Assembly (NCBI GenBank): GCA_023398165.1
Contig: JAEWSQ010000019.1
Span: 1-48,421 of the forward strand
Direction of reading: 5' to 3'
DNA from: Spirochaetota bacterium
Lineage (GTDB): Bacteria; Spirochaetota; Spirochaetia; Treponematales; Treponemataceae
DNA: 48,421 bases
Part shown: positions 1 through 7,620 of the stretch, piece by piece
Layout: every line of letters begins with the position of its first letter
How positions within the stretch are numbered: the first letter of the stretch is position 1
Translations under genes and position numbers: made by a program
Notes under the pieces: generated by a model
Databases searched by the model: none
Told to the model about the DNA's origin: nothing
Seen by the model: only the letters and a program-made list of their open reading frames with translations

Positions 1-15
1 GAGCACACCGCTTTA

Positions 16-83
16 GGGCAGAGATAAATAAGCAGGAAGAGTTTATTACCACAGATTAACACGGCCGCTTCGCGGACACAGAT
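16..83 (+). repeat. Dispersed repeat A, copy 1
   Basis: About 68 bp starting 'gggcagag' and ending 'ggacacagat', with the internal palindromic block 'cggccgcttcgcgg'. It matches the copies at 339-406 and 2121-2188 with few differences. All copies are intergenic. Confidence 0.8.
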
Positions 84-145
84 GTTAGGGCAGAGCAGGG
101 AGAAGAGAGGAATATGTACATTCTCAACAAAAAAGGTATCTGTGT

Positions 146-175
146 GTGGTTAAAGTTTTCTAAAACTTTAACCAC
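146..175. repeat. 30-bp near-perfect palindrome
   Basis: Arms of 14 bp (gtggttaaagtttt at 146-159 and its exact complement at 162-175) are separated by two bases. No T-run follows on either strand, so it does not look like an intrinsic terminator. It could be a protein binding site or a repeat-element end. Confidence 0.7.
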
Positions 176-338
176 CTGTGGTTCTTCCATCCATGATTAT
201 AATTAAGCATTTTAAAACAGGATTGGAAATACACATAAGCATATAGGATGTTTTAATATGCTCATTCTTATTCCCTGCCTGGTTTACAGCGGGTATTGTA
301 CAAGAAGAACGGAAGAACCACAGAAAACACCGATTATG

Positions 339-406
339 GGGCAGAGCTGAAGAAGCAGGAAGAGTTTATTACCACAGATTAACACGGCCGCTTCGCGGAC
401 ACAGAT
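339..406 (+). repeat. Dispersed repeat A, copy 2
   Basis: Second copy of the 68-bp repeat; nearly identical to 2121-2188 through the 'gctgaagaagcaggaaga' segment and the 'cggccgcttcgcgg' block. Confidence 0.85.
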
Positions 407-633
407 CGGATTGTGTCAAGATAGATAGGATGGCAGATGAATAAGGAATTAAAGCGCTTAAAAATTGATACATTGCAAGACAGGACGGTGAAGGGTTTTT
501 AACCCGAAAGTTTTTTTTTCTGTGTTTATCCTGTTCATCTGTGGTTATCATTCTTCTATATCTTCCGTTTTTTATCAACTAATTAAAACAATCTTGTAAA
601 TACGAAACTTTACGAAAAAATACATAAACATTC

Positions 634-662
634 TTGCATGCTCGAAACTTTCGTGATACAAT
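634..662 (+). promoter_or_regulatory. Promoter with palindromic operator for the DUF4143 ATPase
   Basis: A -35 TTGCAT (634-639), 17-base spacer and -10 TACAAT (657-662). The spacer contains the perfect inverted repeat CGAAACTTTCG (643-653). A related half, CGAAACTTT, lies exactly 40 bp upstream at 603-611. Binding of a repressor between -35 and -10 is inferred from this geometry; the regulator is unknown. Confidence 0.55.
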
Positions 663-690
663 AACGATAGATGATCTGTGTGGAGTAATG

Positions 691-1899
691 ATGAAAATTG
701 TACGTTCTGATTATATAAAAAAAATCCTCCCCTATATGAATAAGCCCGTTATAAAAGTATTAACCGGAATGAGAAGGATCGGGAAAAGTACAATTCTACA
801 AATGCTTATTGATACTCTTCGCCAGCAGGGCGTGAGTGATGAAAGGATAATATATATCAATATGGAATCTATACGCTGGGACTTTATTAAGGATTATAAA
901 GACCTTCATGCCTATGTGACAGAATATTTTAAGGATGTTTCAACTGAAAGTAAGTATGTGTTTATTGACGAAGTGCAGGAAATAAGAGAATGGGAGAGGG
1001 CGGTTAATAGTATGCTCTCTGAATTATATGCTGATATTATTCTTACCGGTTCGAATGCTCATCTTTTAGCATCAGATCTTGCAACATTTTTATCCGGCCG
1101 GTACATTGAATTTCCTATTTATCCCCTGACTTTTAAGGAATTCCTTAATTTTAGAGCAGGAAAGGATCAATCGCAGAGGGAAGCCTTTAAACTGTTCTTA
1201 CGGTATGGAGGGCTGCCGGGTATTCATAATTTTGAATTAACAGATGAGTATGCTTTTCAATATCTGCAGTCTGTGTACAATACCCTTGTCCTCAAGGATG
1301 TTGTTTCAAGGCATGTCATAAAAGATCCGTCTCAGCTAGACTTGATTATCCGGTTTATATTCGATAATTGCGGGAATATTACAACATCAAAAAGAATATC
1401 AGACTATTTAAAAAATCAAAAAATATCCGTGTCGGTCGATAAGGTAATTAATTATCTTAAATATCTGGAAAGTGCTTTTTTAATAAAAAAAACGCCGCGT
1501 TACGATCTTAAGGGATTGCGGCATCTGGAAATATACGAGAAGTATTATGCCGGAGATATTGGACTGCGTCATGGATTTATCGGGTATAGAGACAATGATA
1601 TATCCGGCATAATTGAAAATATTGTGTATCTGGAGCTTTTACAGCGCGGTTATTCTGTTCAAATCGGTAAATTTGATGATCTTGAAATAGATTTTATTGC
1701 TCAAAGAAACAACGAGAAGATGTTCGTCCAGGTTGCCTATTCTTTGCCGGATGAGAAAACGATAAATCGTGAATTTTCTCCGCTCGAAATGATCAAAGAT
1801 AATTACCCGAAAATTGTTCTTACCATGGATGAGTTTCAAAGTATTGACAGAGGCGGCATTAAAAGCAAATACCTTCTGGATTTTCTGCTTGAAAGTTAG
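691..1899 (+). CDS. ATP-binding protein of the AAA_14/DUF4143 type
   Basis: A 402-residue ATPase of the large bacterial and archaeal family with an N-terminal AAA domain and a C-terminal DUF4143 domain carrying a degenerate nuclease-like fold. Walker A GMRRIGKST is at residues 26-34 and Walker B FIDEVQE at 91-97; the DUF4143 part covers the last 150 or so residues, including the LEIDFIAQR stretch. The start is placed at the second of two adjacent ATGs because GGAG (682-685) is five bases before it; the frame can be read back to a TTG at 634, but that TTG is the -35 box. The physiological role of the family is poorly known and the genes are often found in variable regions. The neighbouring DNA is rich in repeats. 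A second member of the family lies at 38891-40240. Confidence 0.88.
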   Translation: MKIVRSDYIKKILPYMNKPVIKVLTGMRRIGKSTILQMLIDTLRQQGVSDERIIYINMESIRWDFIKDYKDLHAYVTEYFKDVSTESKYVFIDEVQEIREWERAVNSMLSELYADIILTGSNAHLLASDLATFLSGRYIEFPIYPLTFKEFLNFRAGKDQSQREAFKLFLRYGGLPGIHNFELTDEYAFQYLQSVYNTLVLKDVVSRHVIKDPSQLDLIIRFIFDNCGNITTSKRISDYLKNQKISVSVDKVINYLKYLESAFLIKKTPRYDLKGLRHLEIYEKYYAGDIGLRHGFIGYRDNDISGIIENIVYLELLQRGYSVQIGKFDDLEIDFIAQRNNEKMFVQVAYSLPDEKTINREFSPLEMIKDNYPKIVLTMDEFQSIDRGGIKSKYLLDFLLES

Positions 1900-1902
1900 G
1901 AG

Positions 1903-1945
1903 TATCCGTAGATGGCGCAGATGTTTGAGCAGGGCTGAAGAAGGA
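1903..1945 (+). repeat. Partial dispersed repeat (repeat A left part)
   Basis: The words 'tatccgtagatggcgc' and 'gctgaagaag' recur in the same order at 2088-2104 and 2129-2138, where they run into a full repeat A. This copy is truncated and lies directly after the ATPase stop codon. Confidence 0.6.
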
Positions 1946-1994
1946 AGCATGAGGATTGCCATGGATGGCACTGGAGTTATTCACTACAATTTGC

Positions 1995-2052
1995 GAGTTT
2001 TTGCGAAGCAAAATACTCAGTAAGTTAGGTGTACAGGAGGTATACCTAACTT
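1995..2052 (+). repeat. Double-hairpin repeat B, copy 1
   Basis: Two hairpins in a row: GAGTTTTTGC (1995-2004) pairs with GCAAAATACTC (2008-2018), then AAGTTAGGTGTA pairs with TATACCTAACTT (2041-2052) with one wobble. The same arrangement occurs at 31109-31178. It lies downstream of the ATPase gene and could act in 3' end formation, though no T-run follows. Confidence 0.7.
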
Positions 2053-2053
2053 A

Positions 2054-2249
2054 GCTCACGCAAAGACGCAAAGACGCAAGGATGGAATATCCGTAGATGG
2101 CGCCGATTATACAGATGTTAGGGCAGAGCTGAAGAAGCAGGAAGAATTTATTACCACAGATGAACACGGCCGCTTCGCGGACACAGATGTTTGGGTAGAA
2201 AAAGGAAGCAGGAACAAAATTATCTGCGTCAATCTGCGTAATCTGCGGA
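2054..2249 (+). repeat. Repeat-rich spacer, including repeat A copy 3
   Basis: Contains the tandem phrase 'acgcaaagacgcaaagacgc' (about 2058-2077), repeat A copy 3 (2121-2188) and a triple 'atctgcg' phrase at 2222-2247 that ends at the stop codon of the GH115 gene. No gene is visible. These three elements are typical of short dispersed repeats rather than promoters. Confidence 0.65.
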
Positions 2250-5126
2250 TTATTTCTTCCTCCAGCTTTCAGGCGGTCCCAGGTATGATGCCGGGAGACC
2301 TTTTGCAGCAGGGTAGAGTACTATCTTTTCAAGAATGACTGCAGAACTCTGGGCGTATACGAGTAAACTGTTTTCTCCCTTTTCGAGATTAACAGTGGTT
2401 TTAAGAATACGTATATTGTTCATGACACTCGTGTTCCAGTCTTTATCATGCCACTCTGTATAATAATCCTTTGCAACGGTGTGTAATGATTCTTTTTGCC
2501 CCCCGTTGAGTTTAAATTCCAATACGTCGCTTACGCCCCTTACCGCGGGATTCCGGGGCGAAATGTAAAACTCAAGGCAGTATTGTGCAGTTTGGGAGGC
2601 TATGAACTCATACCTGACCCAGGGCGCATTATCAGTTTTTTTATGGCGGACAGGATACGATAACAGCGCTGTCCCGTTTCGTCCCAAATTCTCAATTGCC
2701 TTCCAGCCCATACCGTTATAGTCTTTCTTTTCAATGTATCCGTCCGGAAGCATGGATATATAATCCTGATGCTCAACATACTGTCCCTTCTTAACATCCG
2801 TCTCCCCCGATGCGTGAAATTCCAGGATCACCTCTGTTGAATCACCGTTGTCGAAACGGAAAGTAACGGGAATACTTACTATAGAAGTATTTTTTATGAG
2901 TGTGCGGTCGCAGGAGAATAAAATACTAGTCTTTTCTCCCATGGACGGATCATGACGACCTGAGCAGACGGAACAGGAAAGCCAATCTTTTTTATTTTCA
3001 AGTTCGAAGGTAAAAGGAACGGAACCTCTGGAGTCTATGTCAAAAAAAACTTCACGGGTGTCAGGGCGGGTAAAGTCGTCATTGACGAGCGTTCCTCCTC
3101 CCTGCCAGTGAGCGCCCAGACTAAACGAGGGGGAACCGCGGAAGTACACAAGAACCTTACCCCTTGGCACGGGTACTACTTCCTGCACAACAGGATAGGT
3201 CCACGTATGATCATCCCACGAGCGGAATCCTGTATGTGCAGAGTTCATCATGTGTTTCCACTTGCCGCCTGCAAAGGCATGAAATTCTGCTATAATATCT
3301 GCATCGAGCTGAATACGCTTGCGGATTGATGAAGCATAACCGTTGGCGGAAGTACAGCCGAGTTTTGCAAGAGAGCTGTTTTGGCCGGCTTCGAGATTCA
3401 TGAGAATATTATTGAATGAAACGGAGGCAGGATAGTAGATCATGCTGCAGTAAGCGTTCCTGCATGAAGAGGGAATACTCTCTAAAAGGTCTTCTGCTTT
3501 AGAAAGGAGATCTGATATTTGTGCGTGAATACGCTCTCCTTCATTAAAATGAACAGGATGATAGACCTCAGGCGACAGCGCTTCCGGCCTCCTCAATGCA
3601 TTCCATTTTGAAAAACCTTCGAGGACATCAAGAGCGCTCTGTTTTTGATCAGGTGTTAAGCGGTTTCCAAACTGAATAGAAATCCAACGTTGTGCATATT
3701 CTACCGGGCTTTGTGTGTTTGTACTGCCCCATTTTTCAAAGTCATAGGCAAGATCCATAAAATAATTGAGCGGATACTCGACTCCTTTTAGATCCCCCAC
3801 ATTAACGATCCACATTTCGCGTACTCCTTCTTCCCATGCTCTGCTCATTTCCGCCCAGACCTTCGTAAGGCGCGTGGAGTTTTGCCATTCGTAGCTGACA
3901 GGAGCTCCGTGGTAGTCAAAGTGATAGTACATGCCGTAGCCGCCCTTATGTGACTCTGGAGGGAGGGCGCGGAGATTCCCGTAATTATCGTCGGCGAGCA
4001 GAAAAAGTACATCCGCTAGTTCATCCCAATTACGCAAACCTTCGCATCCATCATCGCCGAAAAAGAACTCTTCCACTTCTTTGTAAACAGCAAGCATTCT
4101 GGGAACCTTTGAGAGATCCGGATTTACCGTGCTGCGTATAAGATCATGCTGCACCTTGATGGCATTTTTCAGGACTGCGATATTGTCCTTCATTGTTGCA
4201 TCCGGAGACAAGAGCTTGGAATCGTTCTCTCCCCTCATTCCCATGGTTATGACATTTTCAAAATTTTTACTGCGTTCAAGACCTTCTTTCCAAAACGCTG
4301 TTATGCCTTTTTCATTGGTTGAAAAATTCCATGCATTGCTCCCGCTGAATTTAGTATATTGTTTCTGCCATTCAACTCCGGCGCGGCACATGGGCTCGTG
4401 ATGGGAAGCTCCCATGATAACACCCAATTCATCTGCAAGCTGCGCATTTTCTATTCCCGGCCCGTCCTGCCAAAACGAAGAGTTCCACATAGCCGGCCAA
4501 AGATAGTTCCCTTTGAGGCGAAGAAGGAGTTCAAATATTTTTTCGTATGCTTTTGCATTTACTCCTCCAAAGTGATCCATACACCAGTTGCCGAAGGCCG
4601 GCCATTCATCATTAATGAAAAAGCCGCGGTACCGGACCGACGGCTCTTTGGAAAGAGTCGAGTCTGAAATATCAATTGAAATACTTGATTGTTTTGGAGG
4701 ATTAACATCGCCTATCCACACAAGAGGTGAGACACCGGCTTTTTCAGAAAGTGTGAATAAACCGTATATTAAGCCTCTCTTGTCGCTTCCTGCAATGACT
4801 AAAGCGCGTTTGATTCCAGTATTCCCCGTGAAGGGCAGCTGCACGTTTGCCATCATATAGCATTCTTTTTTTTCTTTGAGTGCCGAAAAATCCAGTTTCC
4901 CGCTTTTTTCTAACTCAGCAAGCAGAGCGCTCATTCCATAGATGCCCGTAATTATAACTGTTTGTGCACTGCTTTTAGCCGGCTCGTCTACTATTGCAGG
5001 AGTGATGCCGCAGACCTCATGAATATCATGAGACACCGAGTTTAAAACCCGGCGGATACCGGGAACACAGTCTGTGTCGATAATAACGGATAAAGCAGAA
5101 CCATTTTCTATCAAGGGAAATAACAT
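2250..5126 (-). CDS. GH115 family glycoside hydrolase, probable xylan alpha-1,2-glucuronidase
   Basis: A 958-residue protein matching the glycoside hydrolase family 115 pattern: family members remove (4-O-methyl)glucuronic acid side chains from glucuronoxylan. Diagnostic stretches are RGFFINDEWPAFGNW (about residues 166-180), LKGNYLWPAMWNSSFW just after, and ASHHEPM (about 240), followed by a long helical and beta-rich C-terminal part with a carbohydrate-binding-like end. There is no signal peptide, so the enzyme is probably cytoplasmic and acts on imported oligosaccharides. The start ATG is preceded by AGGAG at good spacing. A weak promoter (TTGCGG, 17 bases, TATCAT) may lie at 5175-5203. 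It is transcribed away from a 44-bp palindrome shared with the Nudix gene. No other xylan gene is in the window. Confidence 0.92.
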   Translation of the reverse strand: MLFPLIENGSALSVIIDTDCVPGIRRVLNSVSHDIHEVCGITPAIVDEPAKSSAQTVIITGIYGMSALLAELEKSGKLDFSALKEKKECYMMANVQLPFTGNTGIKRALVIAGSDKRGLIYGLFTLSEKAGVSPLVWIGDVNPPKQSSISIDISDSTLSKEPSVRYRGFFINDEWPAFGNWCMDHFGGVNAKAYEKIFELLLRLKGNYLWPAMWNSSFWQDGPGIENAQLADELGVIMGASHHEPMCRAGVEWQKQYTKFSGSNAWNFSTNEKGITAFWKEGLERSKNFENVITMGMRGENDSKLLSPDATMKDNIAVLKNAIKVQHDLIRSTVNPDLSKVPRMLAVYKEVEEFFFGDDGCEGLRNWDELADVLFLLADDNYGNLRALPPESHKGGYGMYYHFDYHGAPVSYEWQNSTRLTKVWAEMSRAWEEGVREMWIVNVGDLKGVEYPLNYFMDLAYDFEKWGSTNTQSPVEYAQRWISIQFGNRLTPDQKQSALDVLEGFSKWNALRRPEALSPEVYHPVHFNEGERIHAQISDLLSKAEDLLESIPSSCRNAYCSMIYYPASVSFNNILMNLEAGQNSSLAKLGCTSANGYASSIRKRIQLDADIIAEFHAFAGGKWKHMMNSAHTGFRSWDDHTWTYPVVQEVVPVPRGKVLVYFRGSPSFSLGAHWQGGGTLVNDDFTRPDTREVFFDIDSRGSVPFTFELENKKDWLSCSVCSGRHDPSMGEKTSILFSCDRTLIKNTSIVSIPVTFRFDNGDSTEVILEFHASGETDVKKGQYVEHQDYISMLPDGYIEKKDYNGMGWKAIENLGRNGTALLSYPVRHKKTDNAPWVRYEFIASQTAQYCLEFYISPRNPAVRGVSDVLEFKLNGGQKESLHTVAKDYYTEWHDKDWNTSVMNNIRILKTTVNLEKGENSLLVYAQSSAVILEKIVLYPAAKGLPASYLGPPESWRKK

Positions 5127-5248
5127 ACTAGTCTCCTGGTATACATCTTTTCGATTCGTTTAGAGTATTTGAACATGATAAACTACCTTAGTAATAACCG
5201 CAAGCAGGAATTAATCGTATGGAGCGTGTAAAAAAGTGAGAATAAAAA

Positions 5249-5292
5249 AGAATGAATATTTAGAACGAACGTTCGTTCTAAATATTCATTCT
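5249..5292. promoter_or_regulatory. Perfect 44-bp palindrome, probable operator
   Basis: Perfect dyad centred between 5270 and 5271. The core TAGAACGAACGTTCGTTCTA resembles operators of TetR-type regulators and is flanked by AATGAATATT arms. It lies in the divergent spacer between the GH115 gene and the Nudix gene and reaches the expected -35 position of the latter (candidate -10 TACTAT at 5312-5317, with the extended TGG). The same 20-bp core occurs at 33962-33981. No regulator gene for it is visible in the window. Confidence 0.7.
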
Positions 5293-5334
5293 AAAAACCC
5301 TTCTTTTGTGGTACTATGCATCTAAGGAAAAACT

Positions 5335-5826
5335 ATGCAGAATATTATTGTCGATGAACTTTATAGCAGCAAAAAAGACTCATGCAGAATGAGACGGGCT
5401 GTGAGGGCTGTCATATATCAGGCCGATACGCTGCTGATGGTTCATTCAAAGGTAAACGGCGATTATAAATTTCCCGGAGGCGGAATAGAACAAAGCGAGA
5501 GCGATGCCGATGCTCTGAAACGTGAAGTCAAAGAAGAAACAGGGTTTTCTATCAGTTCGGTTGGCGAAAAAATACTTTGTGCGTATGAATACAGGTACTA
5601 TGATGATGATGAGTTTGTAATGGAATCGAATTACTATCTGTGCAGCATAGATACAGTACAGGGTGAACAGAATCTTGATGAATATGAAAAGGATTTAGGT
5701 TTTATTCCGGTGTTTATAGCTAATAAGGAAGCATATAAAGTTAACGTAAGTCTATTGGGAAGTAAAAATGAACCCTCATGGACAAAGAGGGAAACAATGG
5801 TTTTGGAAGAACTGGCGAAAGTATAA
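5335..5826 (+). CDS. Nudix hydrolase
   Basis: A 163-residue cytoplasmic hydrolase with a perfect Nudix box: G49, E55, R63-E64, E67-E68 and G70 in the pattern Gx5Ex7REUxEExGU. The family hydrolyses nucleoside diphosphates linked to another group, often damaged nucleotides or nucleotide sugars; the substrate cannot be told from the sequence. Length is normal for a single-domain Nudix protein, with an extended C-terminal half. The ATG follows AAGGA at seven bases. It is alone on the plus strand, divergent from GH115 and convergent with the secreted unknown at 5988. Confidence 0.92.
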   Translation: MQNIIVDELYSSKKDSCRMRRAVRAVIYQADTLLMVHSKVNGDYKFPGGGIEQSESDADALKREVKEETGFSISSVGEKILCAYEYRYYDDDEFVMESNYYLCSIDTVQGEQNLDEYEKDLGFIPVFIANKEAYKVNVSLLGSKNEPSWTKRETMVLEELAKV

Positions 5827-5987
5827 GAAAATTGCTCTGCATAGTCAGACCGGCCGGACTATTCGTATACTATCCTGAGCATTCTCCATTACTACTTTTT
5901 ACTGTCTGTTTCGTTCTGTGCGAGGCACCCCATATTCTGTGGTTTTCTGTGCAGGTTACTTAACTGACAGCGCAATCTCTTTGTAAA

Positions 5988-6641
5988 TCATAGTATACAT
6001 CCGGACTGCTCTTCTTTACTGTTTGTGCTGACAGTTTTCATGTATGTGCTGAATTTCTTTTGTTCATTTTCATCAAAACCTGTTACTCTGTTGTTTTCTA
6101 TTCTGTCCAGATACGTTTCAGAATTATACGATTTTGATACAAAGCACAATACTTTTTCCCCGTCTGTGAGAATTACAACACTGCGGATGCCGGGAAAAAA
6201 ATCCTGTCCTGTTTGAGCATAAAACATCATTCCTCTAAAATTTCCTTTTATACTTTCAATGTACTCAAGGGCGGAAAAAGAATTCACTGCATAACCGCAA
6301 CCGCCTTCGAGATAGTAATAGGGAAGAAATAAAAAATCCCCGCTGCGTACAGTTTTTGTTGTATAAATCCGGGTCAGTATTTCTTTAACGTTGCTTTGAG
6401 GAAAATCATTAAGATGCGACAGTGTGATTATTGAACCGTCATTCAAGATGATACTTTCATGGTTTAAAAGAGGACTGTATTCTTTAACCGTATCTGCTTT
6501 ATACATACTGATAGATTTCTCAATTGATAAGTCATGAGGCAATGTAAAACTGATATTATATAAACTGCTTTGCGTTTCCTCTGAAATAAGGCCTGCCGCT
6601 GTAATAAGAAGTATCAGCATAAGTGCTGTATTTTTTTTCAT
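5988..6641 (-). CDS. Secreted protein of unknown function
   Basis: A 217-residue protein that I do not recognise. It starts with a clear signal peptide: MKKN, a hydrophobic run of about 15 residues, then a likely cleavage site near residue 18-21 (AAGLIS, EETQ). The mature part is mixed alpha/beta with motifs such as GGCGYAVNSFSALEYI and one further cysteine at the C-terminal end. The frame is open to 6707, but the ATG at 6641 is preceded by GAAGGAG at ideal spacing, so I use it. It is the last gene of a possible minus-strand run (methyltransferase, EamA exporter, this gene) with 75 bases after the exporter stop. Probably periplasmic or outer-envelope. Confidence 0.75.
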   Translation of the reverse strand: MKKNTALMLILLITAAGLISEETQSSLYNISFTLPHDLSIEKSISMYKADTVKEYSPLLNHESIILNDGSIITLSHLNDFPQSNVKEILTRIYTTKTVRSGDFLFLPYYYLEGGCGYAVNSFSALEYIESIKGNFRGMMFYAQTGQDFFPGIRSVVILTDGEKVLCFVSKSYNSETYLDRIENNRVTGFDENEQKKFSTYMKTVSTNSKEEQSGCIL

Positions 6642-6716
6642 GATAGTTACTCCTTCACAATGTAATTGTATAAAGAAGAATTGAGCCGGTTTTTCTAAAC
6701 GCAGCAATGTAAGATG

Positions 6717-7610
6717 TCATCTGGTTTTTAAAGGCGTCAGTATCTCTCTTCCCCACATAATCCAGACTCCGGCAAGAATTGTAATAGTTCCTATAGCGGT
6801 CAGCAGGTTCACTCTTTCATGTAAAAAGATAACAGCAAGAGAGGCTGCGAATACCGGTTTTAAAAAGAATACAAGAGAACCTTTACCCGCACCTATGCGT
6901 GAGAGTCCTGCAAAATAAAACGCATAAGCCAGCCCCGTAACAAAGAAAGCTAAGTATAAAACCCATCCTGTGATGCTTATGTCAAAAGTAAAAATGGGGC
7001 GTTTTGTTATTATGAGAAGCACTGACAGAATGAGGCTTCCTCCTAAAAAAGAATATGCATTCATTCGTAGGCTTCCGATTTTCCTGGAGATTTTTTTACC
7101 GAGTACAGAATACAAACCGAAAAAAACCGCAGAAAGAACAGCTAAAGCCGGGCTTAGCAAAGAAGAAAGAGTAAGCTGAAGCTTATTACATGAAATGAGA
7201 AGTGTGCCTGCGATTCCCAGAATTAGTGCAATTATTTTCCTTGCATTCAGAGGTTCCTTATCAATAAGAGACGCAAAGAGAGAGACGAAAATGGGGTTAC
7301 AGCTGAAAAGGACAGCCGTAACTGCGGCGCTTGCGTTTTCTGTACGCAGACTTATATTAATTAATCCCATGCTTATAACAACATTGAGAATGCCCAGGAC
7401 ACAGCATAGAACAAAATCTTTCAAACTGATATATGCTTCTTTTTTAATAAGCGCAATTACAAGAAGCAGCAGTCCCCCGAAGAAGAATCGCAGAAAATTA
7501 ATCTGAAATGCGTCGATGCAGGGTCCAATTATTTTATTTACTACCTCATACGTGCTGAAAAATAAAATAGTAGTAAGCAGCAGTATGTATCCTTCTGTAT
7601 TTTTATTCAT
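6717..7610 (-). CDS. EamA/DMT-family membrane transporter
   Basis: A 297-residue integral membrane protein with about ten hydrophobic segments arranged as two EamA repeats, the typical size and layout of drug/metabolite transporters. The first repeat contains NFLRFFFGGLLLL and the second the GLSRIGAGKGSLVFFLKPVFA stretch typical of the family's helix before the last pair. Family members export amino acids, metabolites or drugs; the substrate here is unknown. I start at ATG 7610, where AAGGG is seven bases upstream and overlaps the stop of the methyltransferase; an upstream TTG at 7634 is possible. The gene follows the methyltransferase by 10 bases and is likely co-transcribed. Confidence 0.9.
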   Translation of the reverse strand: MNKNTEGYILLLTTILFFSTYEVVNKIIGPCIDAFQINFLRFFFGGLLLLVIALIKKEAYISLKDFVLCCVLGILNVVISMGLINISLRTENASAAVTAVLFSCNPIFVSLFASLIDKEPLNARKIIALILGIAGTLLISCNKLQLTLSSLLSPALAVLSAVFFGLYSVLGKKISRKIGSLRMNAYSFLGGSLILSVLLIITKRPIFTFDISITGWVLYLAFFVTGLAYAFYFAGLSRIGAGKGSLVFFLKPVFAASLAVIFLHERVNLLTAIGTITILAGVWIMWGREILTPLKTR

Positions 7611-7620
7611 TATATATCCC

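Larger units (their letters stand above)
1..633. other. Gene-free left flank with dispersed repeats
   Basis: I see no convincing gene here. The stretch holds two copies of a dispersed repeat (16-83 and 339-406), a near-perfect 30-bp palindrome (146-175) and several short phrases resembling 'accacagatt' and 'atctgtggtt' in both directions. A 69-codon minus-strand reading frame at 369-578 is built largely from this repeat DNA and has no ribosome binding site, so I do not call it. The promoter of the next gene begins at 634. Confidence 0.6.

Noticed and set aside
369..578. 69-codon minus-strand reading frame
   Set aside because: Consists partly of dispersed repeat A, lacks a ribosome binding site and resembles no protein family.
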